Notes under the pieces: generated by a model | The model's database searches: none | What the model was told of the DNA's origin: nothing | The model's input: the letters and a program-made list of their open reading frames with translations, nothing else | Source: Verticillium longisporum | Lineage: Eukaryota; Ascomycota; Sordariomycetes; Glomerellales; Plectosphaerellaceae | Assembly: GCA_019188255.1 (NCBI GenBank) | Contig: JAETXT010000010.1 | Span: 1,116,001 to 1,180,000, forward strand | Direction: 5' to 3' | DNA: 64,000 nucleotides | In this document: piece after piece, positions 23,347-32,850 of the stretch | Position numbering within the stretch: position 1 is the stretch's first letter | How the letters are laid out: every line of letters begins with the position of its first letter | Position numbers and translations under genes: made by a program

Positions 23347-25535
23347 TCAATGCTCGCAGAGATTGAAAGAACCAAATTGGTTCTCTACCGCCTCTACCAT
23401 GCGCGTCCTCTCTTTCATCAGATCCAAACGGAGCTCCTTTGCCTTCTTGAGACTCATCGGGTAGTCTGAAACTTCCTCGCCAACCATATTGACAATCTCC
23501 TGGGGGAGGCCCCTAAAGTTGTACTCGGCCAGTCTCTTCTCGGCCCACCAATCGTGCTGCTGGGGCGGCACGTTCCTTGTCGAGCAGATGCGGTCGTTAG
23601 GATCCACGAGCCACAGCACGATGAACCTGCGATGCCCCGGCTTGGTGCGGTCCACCAACCCGAAAGAGCCAACGGCATGCTGCAGGGTGTTGGGGAACAC
23701 GAGCATGCGGCCCTGGCGTGTCGAGACGCTGCCGAGCTCTTGGACCGCCGCCGACGAGTCAAAGCTTTCCACGCCAAAGATTTTCTCGAGGCCCTCAAAT
23801 TCGCCCTGCTCATAGGAGAAGTCCATGGCGCTATCTTCGCTTTCCACCTCTTGGCGGAACGACAGTCGGGACTCGGTAACGTTCTCGACGTCGTAGTAGT
23901 AAATGGCCGTCGCTACAATGTGCTCATTCTTCATGCCCTCGACGTGCCAGCTGCCGCCGGCGTAGTTGGGCTTTTCGGGGGTTAGCTCGATGGAAGACAG
24001 CTTAACAATGACCTGCAGGCCTCTGTCTCTGAACTCCTTCTCAATAGCGACATCGTATGGCTTTTGCTTTGTGAACTCGGTTTCCTCCGTATCGGTGGTC
24101 GTCACCTCAATGTTGCTCGAGTTGATGATTGGCTTTTTGGAGCCCTGCTTCCACTGCTCATACGTGGTGCTCGTGCCAGGCTCGGGGTGAGGGAAGTGGC
24201 GGATGCGTTTCCACTTGGCCGTGAGGGCCTCTGAGATGGCTGACTTGAACTGGTATCCGTTGCGACTCGCATGACTGTCATCCTCGACGATCGCCTTCAG
24301 CCGCGCCAGGAGGAGAGTGCCTGGCACCGTTTCTGGATTTGCCGGCCAGTTGACTTCCTCGTCCGAGTCATCTTCGTCAATCTCGTCGGGATCCCTTTCA
24401 AAGTCGGCACGATCTGGCTGCGAGAGATAGGCCTTCACGCGTTCCCAGAGCTCGGGAAATGCCGCGTCGTTGACCGATCGGGCCTCCAGATTCGTGTATT
24501 CCGCCCAATCCGGGAATTCGGGCGCCGTGCTGGCGCCGTACGTGAGGATCCGCGGCGGAGCGCGGCCGCTGTGACTCCGGACGAGAGCTTGATTGAACAA
24601 GGGCACGGAAAGACCAATGAGCTTCTCGATGGTATGGTACAAGTCTTTATGCTTCTCCGGGTGGAGGTTGTTGATGTAGGACGTGATCTGGACGTCTGTC
24701 CCAGTGTCGCCCTTGAACTCAACCTCGCTGGGCAACCACCGGAAAAAGCTAGACCAGATCCTGCTGACGATGTAGCGATCGGCGCCAGCGATAGGGACCA
24801 CTTCGCCGAGGCCGGGCGAGGCGAGGAGATCATTCAGATCAACCCGACCCCCTGGCTCAGGACTCGAGTGATGCCGTAGCGTAGCGCAAAGAGAGAAGGG
24901 TGGACTAGGTTCAGAACCTGGTCGTTGGAGCCGGGGTGATAGTCCTTCTGCTTCTCGGGGACGTTCAGCAGCGGCGCAACCCCGGCTTTCAGCTCGTCCG
25001 TGAGTTCGGCGCTGACAACGTTGTCGCCCTTGACGCATCGGCTGGCCGTGTCGTAGACCAGAACCGCACCGGTGGCCTCGAACGCGGCCGCCTTGTCGCG
25101 GAGCTCTTCGACACACCAGTCCCAGGCCTTTTGGCTGATGAGCTCGTCGATGGCGCTGGCCTCGGCGAACCACTTGCTGGTGATGTCGTCGTCAAAGATC
25201 TTGACCTGCCAGTTCGGCTTATCCGTGATGGCGTCCATGAGACGCATCATGGCGCGTTCGCGGACTGTCAGGATGTGGGCACACCAGCCGTTGATGCCAT
25301 GGCTGAAGGGCCCGCTTTGCCCTGGATGGGAGTATGCGTCTTTGCCGGGCTGACATTGCTCGTCGAACATGACACGGTTGAAACCCGGGACTCGTATAGG
25401 ACCATCCCCTGAGTTGTCAAACGCATGCTTACTGAGAGTATCTGAGGGAGCCATGCCGGCGAACGAGGTGAATGTACGTCTGAGGAAGGAAGGGATCCGA
25501 AAATATGAGAGTGTCTTGTAGAGGTAACAGCGCAT
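23347..25535 (-). CDS. DUF4246 protein, putative Fe(II)/2OG oxygenase, frameshifted
   Basis: About 700-730 residues once a single frame change at 24848-24852 (a run of five G on the minus strand) is allowed: the N-terminal frame covers 25535-24850 and the rest 24850-23347. The N-terminal part shows PIRVPGFNRVMFDEQ, INGWCAHILTVRERAMMRLM and ITDKPNWQVKIFD. The C-terminal part has GGSWHVEGMKNEHIVATAIY, RMLVFPNTLQHAVGSFGL and KPGHRRFIVLWLVDP, which supply the H-x-E, H and R of a 2OG-dioxygenase-like core. DUF4246 is fungus-rich and largely uncharacterised. The start could be the ATG at 25454 (MAPSDTLS) or at 25535; the latter adds a basic, acid-free MRCYLYKTLSYFRIPSFLRR leader resembling a mitochondrial presequence. 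The frame break in a homopolymer suggests a missing base. Confidence 0.8.
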
Positions 25536-25911
25536 GTATCGTGTTGGATGATGAGAAATAAGACGATGATTCCTGGTGTATACGTTGACCTTTTATGTTG
25601 AAGCAACAACCCTCGTTCTCAGTATTCTTCGCCAGTAGCCTCCAGGCTGCAGCTGTGGGTCGGGTGGTTACAAGTCAAGGATGTCGAAGCTTGAGTGGTG
25701 ATTATTCACGATCAAGGTGGAGGAGCACGTGGTTCAGCGCTTCGTGACACCCGCCGACATCGCGAGGAGGGGAATTGTTGCCTGCGGCTGAAGGCCCGTG
25801 CAGGAGCTGAAAACGCCCCTTTTGTCAGATACATTGTGTATCCTCCGCCGTACCTGAGTTATCGTTATGCGGATCTCTTATAAATGCATGATTCCTTCTT
25901 TCGGTCTCGAA

Positions 25912-27071
25912 TCAAGCCGTAATTCCCTCTTCCTGCTCGATCTGCTCTTTATCCAGGCACCATTTGTCCTGCAGCTTCTTGTCGAGTGTCTGCGCGTACA
26001 CCTCCTTGGGCCACCATTCACCCCAACTAGTCAGGAAAATCTGTTCAGGATCTTCCGGTAAGTCGTCGCGTTCCAGTGCGCGAAGGATGTTCTCGGCGCC
26101 TTTCGCCCATGTCAGTGCCTCGTTACGATGATCTGATCAGGTCCATGAGGGGTCAAGCGGCACGCACCTTCGGGAACGGTCTTGGCATCAGGCAGACCAG
26201 CGGGGATCATTCCTCCGCCCCGCCCCAGGCCCGTCCCTGGGATGAGACCTGGCGAAACAGCCACGACGGTGCATTGTCCGGTGAGTTGTCGCCGCCACCA
26301 GTGCGCCGCAAGAAGGTTCACAAGCTTGCTCTGGCAGTAGACTGTAAACGAATTGGCCCCCGATCCGCCGAGCAGGTCCTTGTCGAGCGCACCTGGCCGT
26401 CGAGCATCAGCAGATGTTTGCACAGGGGGAGCAATTCCGGGCAGAGAGCCTACTAATTTCGGGAACATTTCGCACTGCGCCCGAGGAGACGAAGACGACG
26501 CGCGATTGGGAAGCGACCAGCTTCTCGCGCAATTGGTGCAGCAGGTAGTGTTGTGCTTCCGCTGGTTAGCAGTTCGTCTGTCACCTCACGGGTGCAGGAA
26601 ACGAATACGTACAAAGATGATTGACGATGTAGGACTCGCACCACTTGGATCCATGAGGACCAGGCTCCTCGGCGCTGTTGGAGATGGCGGCATTGAGCAG
26701 CACGTAGTCGATCTTCTGCTGGCCCAGCGTCTCGAGTGTCTGTTGAGCAAAGGTTTTCACACCCCTGAGGTCTGCAAGCTCCAGAGGCAGGACCGTGACA
26801 TTGTGCTTGGACTCGTCGAATTTGAGGTCACCAAATGCCTTCTGGGCACCCTCGGCGTTCCGCGCGCCTAGGATGACACGGTAGGGCTGAGTTTGCTGGA
26901 GAAGCTGCTTGATAGCTTCGAACCCCTGAGCAGGTCTTTGTTAGTTCGTGTCCAGGATTCTAACATTCCCCGCCTTGCTTGGGGTCCCCAAATGTGCTCC
27001 TGCGCCAGGACACGACTCACGAGTCCAGAAGAGACGCCCGTGGCGACAATGGTTTTCGCGAGTGCAGACAT
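25912..27071 (-). CDS. Short-chain dehydrogenase/reductase, five exons
   Basis: Exons (minus order) 27021-27071, 26613-26925, 26454-26561, 26168-26392 and 25912-26099 join in frame to 294 residues. Introns are 95, 51, 61 and 68 nt, all GT-AG. The Rossmann motif TGVSSGLG is completed by the first splice. LLNAAIS is the NNAG-equivalent, VVFVSSG carries the catalytic serine strand and YCQSK the YxxxK pair. The C terminus reads SWGEWWPKEVYAQTLDKKLQ. It belongs to the protochlorophyllide-reductase-like SDRs common in fungi; cofactor NADP(H) is likely and the substrate unknown. Its 5' region (27072-27841) is shared with no divergent gene that I can identify. Confidence 0.85.
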
Positions 27072-27841
27072 GGTGGGGGGGAGGTCAAGAGGCTGAGATG
27101 ATTGCAACAAGCTTGAATGAGGGAGTTGGGCCTGGGGAAGCTCTCAGTCTTTAATGTGAAGCTCAGCTGGGAATGCGGGGCTACACAGATCCGTGGACAC
27201 TGACTTCAGCCCTGGAAAAACATCCACGAGTCCATGACGCATGCAGTTCAACCAATGTATGTTAAAGCTCTACGACGCTGACCAATACATAAAAGTGGCA
27301 CAGCAACAATCTCACGTCAGAGCAGACACGCGGTGATTAGCGAAAAACGGCCAGAGTAGTAGGTGAGACATGGGCGCCCTGGATTGTTGTAAGCCGACTG
27401 CATGAAGCGTGCCCCACCAACAACCAGCGTGAAGCCGACTAACAGACTTATGTTGCCATAGTCGCCGCAAATGACAATACTCCAATTCCCACATGCAAGC
27501 AATGCAAGTTGAGGGGGCTTTGAGCTCTCCCAGTCAGTGAAACACGGCTTTGCTTGGAGTGACTGGGCTTTACTTGCAGCCTTGGAAGATGACGTTCGAA
27601 ATGCAGCAGCCGCGATCACGAGAACGAATCTGCTTGCGACATCACACTATAAACAGTCCCGAGCATAGATGGTGTGAATCCTCAGATTCATTCTTTTAGA
27701 GTTGCTGATATGCTACCTGCAGTGACTTCCTTGGGCAATGGGTATGCAGAGCTCTTCTCCAGTGATATCATTGTTGTCGAGGCAAAGAGCCAAATTTTCC
27801 CTTTCGCTCCCGCTCGGCCCTCTGTTTATCAGAGCCAGCAC
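27072..27841. other. Intergenic
   Basis: SDR promoter and 3' flank of the small Cys-rich gene. Overlapping short frames only. Confidence 0.5.
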
Positions 27842-28099
27842 TCAACGACGGATCTCATCATATTCAATGGTGTCCCTGGAGGTGTATTTGCCAATAGCAC
27901 CCTGCCGTCCGACCGACTCATCGTTGCCCATGGCAAGAGAGCCTGCTTTGCGGGGACACATGCAAGCGTCGTTGTCACAAACAGAGTTGTGGATAGGGTT
28001 CCATCGATCGCAACAGACAGGATCCTGGTCGCGGCTCTCGATATTGTTCTTGCACTGCCAGTGCTTGAGGTCAGCGTCTCCGTACTTGGTCTGACGCAT
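27842..28099 (-). CDS. Small cysteine-rich protein without signal peptide
   Basis: An 85-residue single-exon frame starting ATGCGTCAGACCAAG. Six cysteines are grouped as WQC, VCC, SVC and ACMC, i.e. C-x12-CC-x10-C-x4-C-x-C. The rest is hydrophilic and starts with no hydrophobic leader, so the protein is probably intracellular, perhaps metal-binding. Codon use in the first two thirds is clearly C/G-ending on this strand (GAC, AAC, TGC, ATC). An A/C-rich leader with CAAG before the ATG fits a fungal start context. The opposite strand carries a 150-codon frame that looks like an antisense shadow. I recognise no family. Confidence 0.55.
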   Translation of the reverse strand: MRQTKYGDADLKHWQCKNNIESRDQDPVCCDRWNPIHNSVCDNDACMCPRKAGSLAMGNDESVGRQGAIGKYTSRDTIEYDEIRR

Positions 28100-29495
28100 C
28101 TTGATGGTGTCGGTGGATATGTTTAGGTGTGCTTGAAAGGGTTGAAGTCTTGTTGTCCTGTGGTTTTGGGTTCTTGAGAGTAGTTTTTGGTTCCTTTTAA
28201 TCTTCAGAAATCAGAAGCCAAAGATACGATTTTATACATCCTAGCGAAATCTTGGTAGCTTGGGTGAATGGCTGGAAAACGCCCTGTGCTGGTGATACTG
28301 CTCTGAACTGATGAATGGAGGATCACCAATTCACACTCTGAACCCATATGAATTTCCGGCATCTTGTGGTACGTCAGCTCCGGAACATTTTAATCACAAC
28401 TTACTGAGTTGTGATTGTTCTTGACTTAATGTTCAGTAGTTGGTTTGCACTCAGACTTGTAGCAGGCCGCATCAATCAGGTCAATTGCTTGACTCACTCT
28501 GAATGAAGCCCCTGGCTTCTATTGCAAGTGCCTGGGGTCCGATTTGACGAGAAACCGACACACAGAGCCGTTGCAATGACTGGAAATAACAGTTCGATTA
28601 GTCACTGTCACGGATTAGACAAGTCGAAGTTGTTTATGCCCGGGGCCTATAACTCTATGAATGCAGCCCAGTTGAATCAACGCCGCATCCTTTTTGCTCA
28701 ATTGGATAGCTGCCGTAGGGCATTTATGACCGTGTGAAGGTTGTCACCAGACCCCTTCGGAGACAACCGGAACAGTCACTTACGCATTTGACGTTTTACC
28801 GAAATACATAGTACAATGGAAACGATGGAAATAATACGTTGGCAGGCACTGCGTCGACGAGGTAGTCAGAATTAATATCTAGGGGACTTTGATTCACTTT
28901 TTCCACTGAAAAATGGCCAGAAGCCATGGCTTAGCAATGTCCTCTAGTCATTGCTTTGCGTAACTCACTAAGAGTCACCTTGCGCTGATCATCCTGATCT
29001 GCCAAGCTACATCTTATTGCACTCCAAGCAATTCGGTTTTGAGACTCTGAATTGCTTTGTACTAACTGTAGAGCCCGACCAGCCAAAGCGTCTAATCATT
29101 GCCATGATACATTCGCATCCGACGGTACTTCATACACAAATACAGGCTTTGTAGACTTCCGTCGGCTGTTCTTGAGATCGACCTGGAGACTTCTCAATCG
29201 GAATGCGGGGTCTCTGCAAACTACTCCAGGAAATGATCCTTTTCGTGGGGTAATTCAGCGGTCAATAGGCTGATTCGTGGCGATTGGCGAGCAAATTCGC
29301 CGTATTGGGGCATGATGCCCCCAATGCCACCCAGCTCGGTCCATCTACGAACGAGACAGACCCTCCGAGCGATCTGGAAGAGTGTTACCAGGTAAGTGCT
29401 CGGGGCCAGAAGCTTAAAAACACTGATATCCGTCTAGCTGGGCTGAAGTGTCCATGACTCGGCTCGAGCCGAATTCTTCATCCATAGTCGTCAAC
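28100..29495. other. Intergenic, no gene seen
   Basis: Presumed divergent promoter region between the small Cys-rich gene and the EGF/propeller gene. Short frames only. Confidence 0.55.
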
Positions 29496-30632
29496 ATGAA
29501 ACGATCGTTGACTTTTCTCATCCTCTGCCTAGCAGGGCTCTGTCTCGGCAAGAAATCATGTCGGTCTGACGACGATTGTAGCCTGAACGGCGTTTGTTCT
29601 TGCAACATGGGCTGCGTCTGTGACTCGGGCTGGCGAGGTGTTGACTGTAGTGAGTTGGATCTCCAGCCTGTCGAGAGGTACACGGGCTATAACTACACAA
29701 ACATCACCATGGACTATTACTATCGCGACGGAGGCGGAAACTCCTCTTGGGGCGGCCACATTATCCAGGATCGAGAGGATAAGAAACTCTTCCACCTGGT
29801 CATCGCCCAATTTCCCTACGGCTGCGGCCTCTCTGCATGGCGGCCTTTCAGCACGGTCATCAGAGCTGAGTCTCGAACTGGTCCTCGGGGTCCGTATCAC
29901 TTTGCACAGGAGCTGTTCAGTACCTTTCACCACAACCCAACGACGATATGGAGCCCCGCCGACGAAATGTACCTCATGTTCTTCATCGGATTTCCTTGGG
30001 AGGTTCCCGACACCTGCAAGTCGACCAAGAGGAACAATACGATTTCCGTTTCCAGTTCGCCCGACTTGCGTACCTGGGGCGAGTCCTATCCTCTCGTCGT
30101 CAATGTTACAAACCCTGCTGGTTGGCCCCTCTGGACGCCAGAAAATCCAACATCGGAGATTCTCTTGGCCGCTGAAAAGAACAACATCTACCATTCTGAC
30201 AGGTGGAATGGACCGTACGAGCTCGAGGTAGAACCCGGCAACATTGAAGTTCACCCCAGTCTCCGCAGCGAAGACCCGTTCTTGTGGCGCGATAAACGGG
30301 GTCATTGGCACATTCTTCAGCACCACATGATCGATATCCCTGAGGCAAAGGGACCCCACGTTGGAGCCCATGCCTATGCCAGAAAGTGGGAGGGTCCGTG
30401 GACGTATAACAACATCACGTTGGCGTACAACACGACAGTGGAGTTTACAGATGGAACGAAGACAGACTACTACCGTCGAGAAAGGCCCAAGCTGTTCTTC
30501 AGCGATGATGGAGAGATGACGCCGCTCTACCTTGTGAACGGTGTTCAGGAATTCGATTCCAGAGCCTCTTACACTCTGATCCAGCCTATTGGAGCCGCAT
30601 CTAAAGAGTTTGAGAAGTCTTTGGGTTTTTGA
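29496..30632 (+). CDS. Secreted EGF-like plus GH43-like five-bladed propeller protein
   Basis: 378 residues, single exon, start MKRSLTFLILCLAGLCLG, a clear signal peptide of about 18 residues. Residues about 22-53 form one EGF-like module: CRSDDDCSLNGVCS, CNMGCVCDSGW, RGVDCSEL. The rest resembles the fungal GH43-like beta-propeller family that often follows an EGF module. Recognisable are DREDKKLFHLVIAQFPYGCG, NNTISVSSSPDLRTWG, HPSLRSEDPFLWRDKRGHWH and WEGPWTYNN, with the acidic residues in DP and ED typical of such folds. At least seven N-x-S/T sequons support secretion. Enzyme activity is not proven for the family; it is probably a cell-wall or extracellular glycan-binding or hydrolysing protein. 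No transmembrane segment is seen. Confidence 0.83.
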   Translation: MKRSLTFLILCLAGLCLGKKSCRSDDDCSLNGVCSCNMGCVCDSGWRGVDCSELDLQPVERYTGYNYTNITMDYYYRDGGGNSSWGGHIIQDREDKKLFHLVIAQFPYGCGLSAWRPFSTVIRAESRTGPRGPYHFAQELFSTFHHNPTTIWSPADEMYLMFFIGFPWEVPDTCKSTKRNNTISVSSSPDLRTWGESYPLVVNVTNPAGWPLWTPENPTSEILLAAEKNNIYHSDRWNGPYELEVEPGNIEVHPSLRSEDPFLWRDKRGHWHILQHHMIDIPEAKGPHVGAHAYARKWEGPWTYNNITLAYNTTVEFTDGTKTDYYRRERPKLFFSDDGEMTPLYLVNGVQEFDSRASYTLIQPIGAASKEFEKSLGF

Positions 30633-30887
30633 ACTAGGTTCCAGGAGACATGATTCAACACTGCGGGAAATTGCACGCTGGTGAGCACATGCATCTGCAT
30701 TTTCAGGTCAGCAGTCTCTCAACATAGGTACTTGAACGCGAACCAAGCTAGCATCATATGGCAAGCGCAGTGCAAACTGCAGATGCAACATTCAAGCCAT
30801 CCGTGTAAGGGCTATGTGATCTGAACCCAGTTCGTTCACTTGATGCTGAGGAGACCCCCCCACCCCCCGGGGGATCTGTCGTCATGC

Positions 30888-31790
30888 TTAGAATTCTTCC
30901 CCTTCCCCCACCTGAATCTCATCTGCGTAAGGCCAGAGGGAACCTCTGACAGGTATCCACCTATCTAGACTGTTGGCTTCTGCGAACGCGAAAGACCGTA
31001 GCCGCTCGTGATGAGCTGTCGCCTCCCCCAAGCTCTCCTGATCATCCCCCCACACTGCTGCCAGCATCAACGTCGCACGCAACGTGTATGTCGCGTCGTT
31101 ACCAGCATTGTGAAGCTCATGCGGTCCGTAGGGACAGCCAAGCACCGTCAGCATCCCTGCGAGGGAATATCCGCCCGTGGCACGTTCGCGTGTGAGGATT
31201 TTTCTGCCGAGGGTGTACGTGTCTAGTATGGCCGCGACGGTCTTTTCCTTGTACAAGTTGAGCCCGATCCTTTTGAGGACAGCCAGGTCGCCATCGATTG
31301 ACTGGCCAACGATAATGACCTTGCGGAAATTGCGAGTGTCGGCCATCTTCTCCCCCGTGCTATCGTGCTCTTGGATGCGCACCGCGTTTGTGATGACATG
31401 GTTAACCTGCTCGGCAGCGATGCGTACTGTCTCAGCAAACTCGCACTCCTTAAAGTCAGTCACATCGCAGTCCTCAAAGTCCTTGGATGCATTCAGAGTT
31501 GAGTACTGTTGGGTTCTGATCTGTCGCTTGCGGGGTAGGCCGCCAGCTGCCGTGTTAAAAATGTGCCTGGTGTCAATAGAGGCAATTCTGACTTCCCTGA
31601 TTTTGGGTTGATATTTCTTGCTATCCAGGATAGCTTGTCGGCATCGGCGTGATACTTCGAGGTCCAACGATACAATGACGGCATCAAGAAATGAGCAAGT
31701 CGCCGATGGCTCAGTCAGTCTCAGTTGTACGAGCAACTGTTCCAGACCTTCTTGAGCCCCCAAGGCACATTGTATGGCTGACGTCCGCAT
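30888..31790 (-). CDS. Gfd2/YDR514C-like, RNase H-fold (DEDD-type) protein
   Basis: 300 residues, single exon from the ATG at 31790. VIVSLDLEVSRRCR near residues 39-52 and RKVIIVGQSIDGDLAVLKRI near 160-180 are the first two strands of a ribonuclease-H/DEDDh exonuclease fold. YGPHELHNAGNDATYTLRATLML is the final H-x-x-x-N-D motif of the family. The yeast relative Gfd2 was found as a dosage suppressor of the mRNA-export helicase Dbp5; fungi often carry many copies. The acid in the first motif is present (D of SLDLE), so nuclease activity is plausible but unproven. It is followed downstream on the same strand side by zinc-finger and FunK1 genes. Confidence 0.78.
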   Translation of the reverse strand: MRTSAIQCALGAQEGLEQLLVQLRLTEPSATCSFLDAVIVSLDLEVSRRCRQAILDSKKYQPKIREVRIASIDTRHIFNTAAGGLPRKRQIRTQQYSTLNASKDFEDCDVTDFKECEFAETVRIAAEQVNHVITNAVRIQEHDSTGEKMADTRNFRKVIIVGQSIDGDLAVLKRIGLNLYKEKTVAAILDTYTLGRKILTRERATGGYSLAGMLTVLGCPYGPHELHNAGNDATYTLRATLMLAAVWGDDQESLGEATAHHERLRSFAFAEANSLDRWIPVRGSLWPYADEIQVGEGEEF

Positions 31791-31940
31791 GTTAGCCTAC
31801 TTTCGCCGTAGTCTTGACGCAGAAGATACGTGAATGGGGTAGACAGGAATCGAGGGGGTGGAAGGTGCAGAGTGGTCGATGAGGGAAGCAAGGGGTTTAA
31901 AAGGCAAGACCGTGGGAGACCCCTTCCTTATCCATACATA

Positions 31941-32632
31941 TCAAAACCTGGCCAAGTGCTGGCTTACACTCCATCTCCCCTTCCTCTCCTTCGGCGCAGG
32001 GCAGGCAGCCAAGCGGGTAGCCGGCGCTTCAGGCCACTGAGACAGAGTTGGCAGAGTTTGAGGTAAGAGTAGGAATTCAGGAGAATGCGGCAAGTAACCG
32101 TTGGACACGGGGTCATGCGACTCGCCTGTTCCCAGTGCGGCATATTGTTCAGCAGTGGTTCTAGCTAGGGGTGCCTTTCTTTTGCCATACTTCCGGTTGA
32201 CGTTTGCGTGGATTGTGCCATTAGCTTGCAGGAGTTTATCCAACTCTCCTTCAATCCATTTGCGAAGTTTATCGCGCTGACCTTTGAGTTGTAGACTGAT
32301 TGAGCTCTCTCTATAACATTTATGGCTCATGAACCTACTTGCTTCAACGTAGGTGTTAGAGCAGGAGGGGCATGTTTCATTACAAATGCAATCTTGCCAT
32401 AGTCAGTTATTGCACGCATGAGGGATAAAGTGGCAGCAGTCTCACGCATTTCATAATGTCGACGGAGTTCGTGCCTTCTGTTGAATCTTCTCCCGCAAAC
32501 GGGATGTGGACAGTTCAGGCGTGATCCTCGTAAGGAAACCGGACTACCATAGTCTTCTTCAGTATCATCGTCATCATCGAATTCTGTTTCTCTGCCAGAG
32601 TCCGGCTCACGATGTGCCAGAAGGCTTAACAC
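31941..32632 (-). CDS. C2H2-type zinc-finger protein, 5' end unresolved
   Basis: Two exons can be joined: 32446-32632 and 31941-32392 (53-nt GTGAG intron with an AACTGAC branch). The splice completes a C-x4-C-x12-H-x3-H finger (CPHPVCGRRFNRRHELRRH then YEM and the last His made at the junction). It is followed by a second Cys-rich unit, CICNETCPSC to MSHKC. An acidic DDDDDTEEDY stretch precedes the finger, and a basic QLKGQRDKLRKW helix and a Pro-rich tail follow. No ATG lies in frame before a stop at about 32672, so an upstream exon or a lost start is required. A MNEVTGPNPP start at 32684 is in another frame. It is probably a nuclear DNA-binding protein; confidence in the ends is low. Confidence 0.55.
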
Positions 32633-32850
32633 CTTGTTGAACAGTCGAAGTAGCGGGCGGATTCGGGCCTGTCACCTCATTCATGAGCACTCCGCCTTGA
32701 TCGCCATGGGGGCAAAAAATAAAAGTTATAGCTTTAGTTACAGCTAGTGCAATTATGATTTTATCTTTTGTTATCATCACATATAAGAAGTGGAATTGGA
32801 CTACGTAACGGTGTGCTGCACGTCGACGGCTCTAAGCAATGTTATTGTCA

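Noticed and set aside
24860..25173. N-terminal 100 residues of a 608-codon minus-strand frame (basic, Arg-rich)
   Set aside because: This is the wrong frame upstream of the DUF4246 break; the true N-terminal part is in the neighbouring frame.
26453..26500. Frameshift in the SDR gene before the YxxSK motif
   Set aside because: A 61-nt GT-AG intron with a TGCTGAT branch explains the frame change fully.
27674..28126. 150-codon plus-strand frame
   Set aside because: Antisense of the Cys-rich gene; third-position bias supports the minus strand instead.
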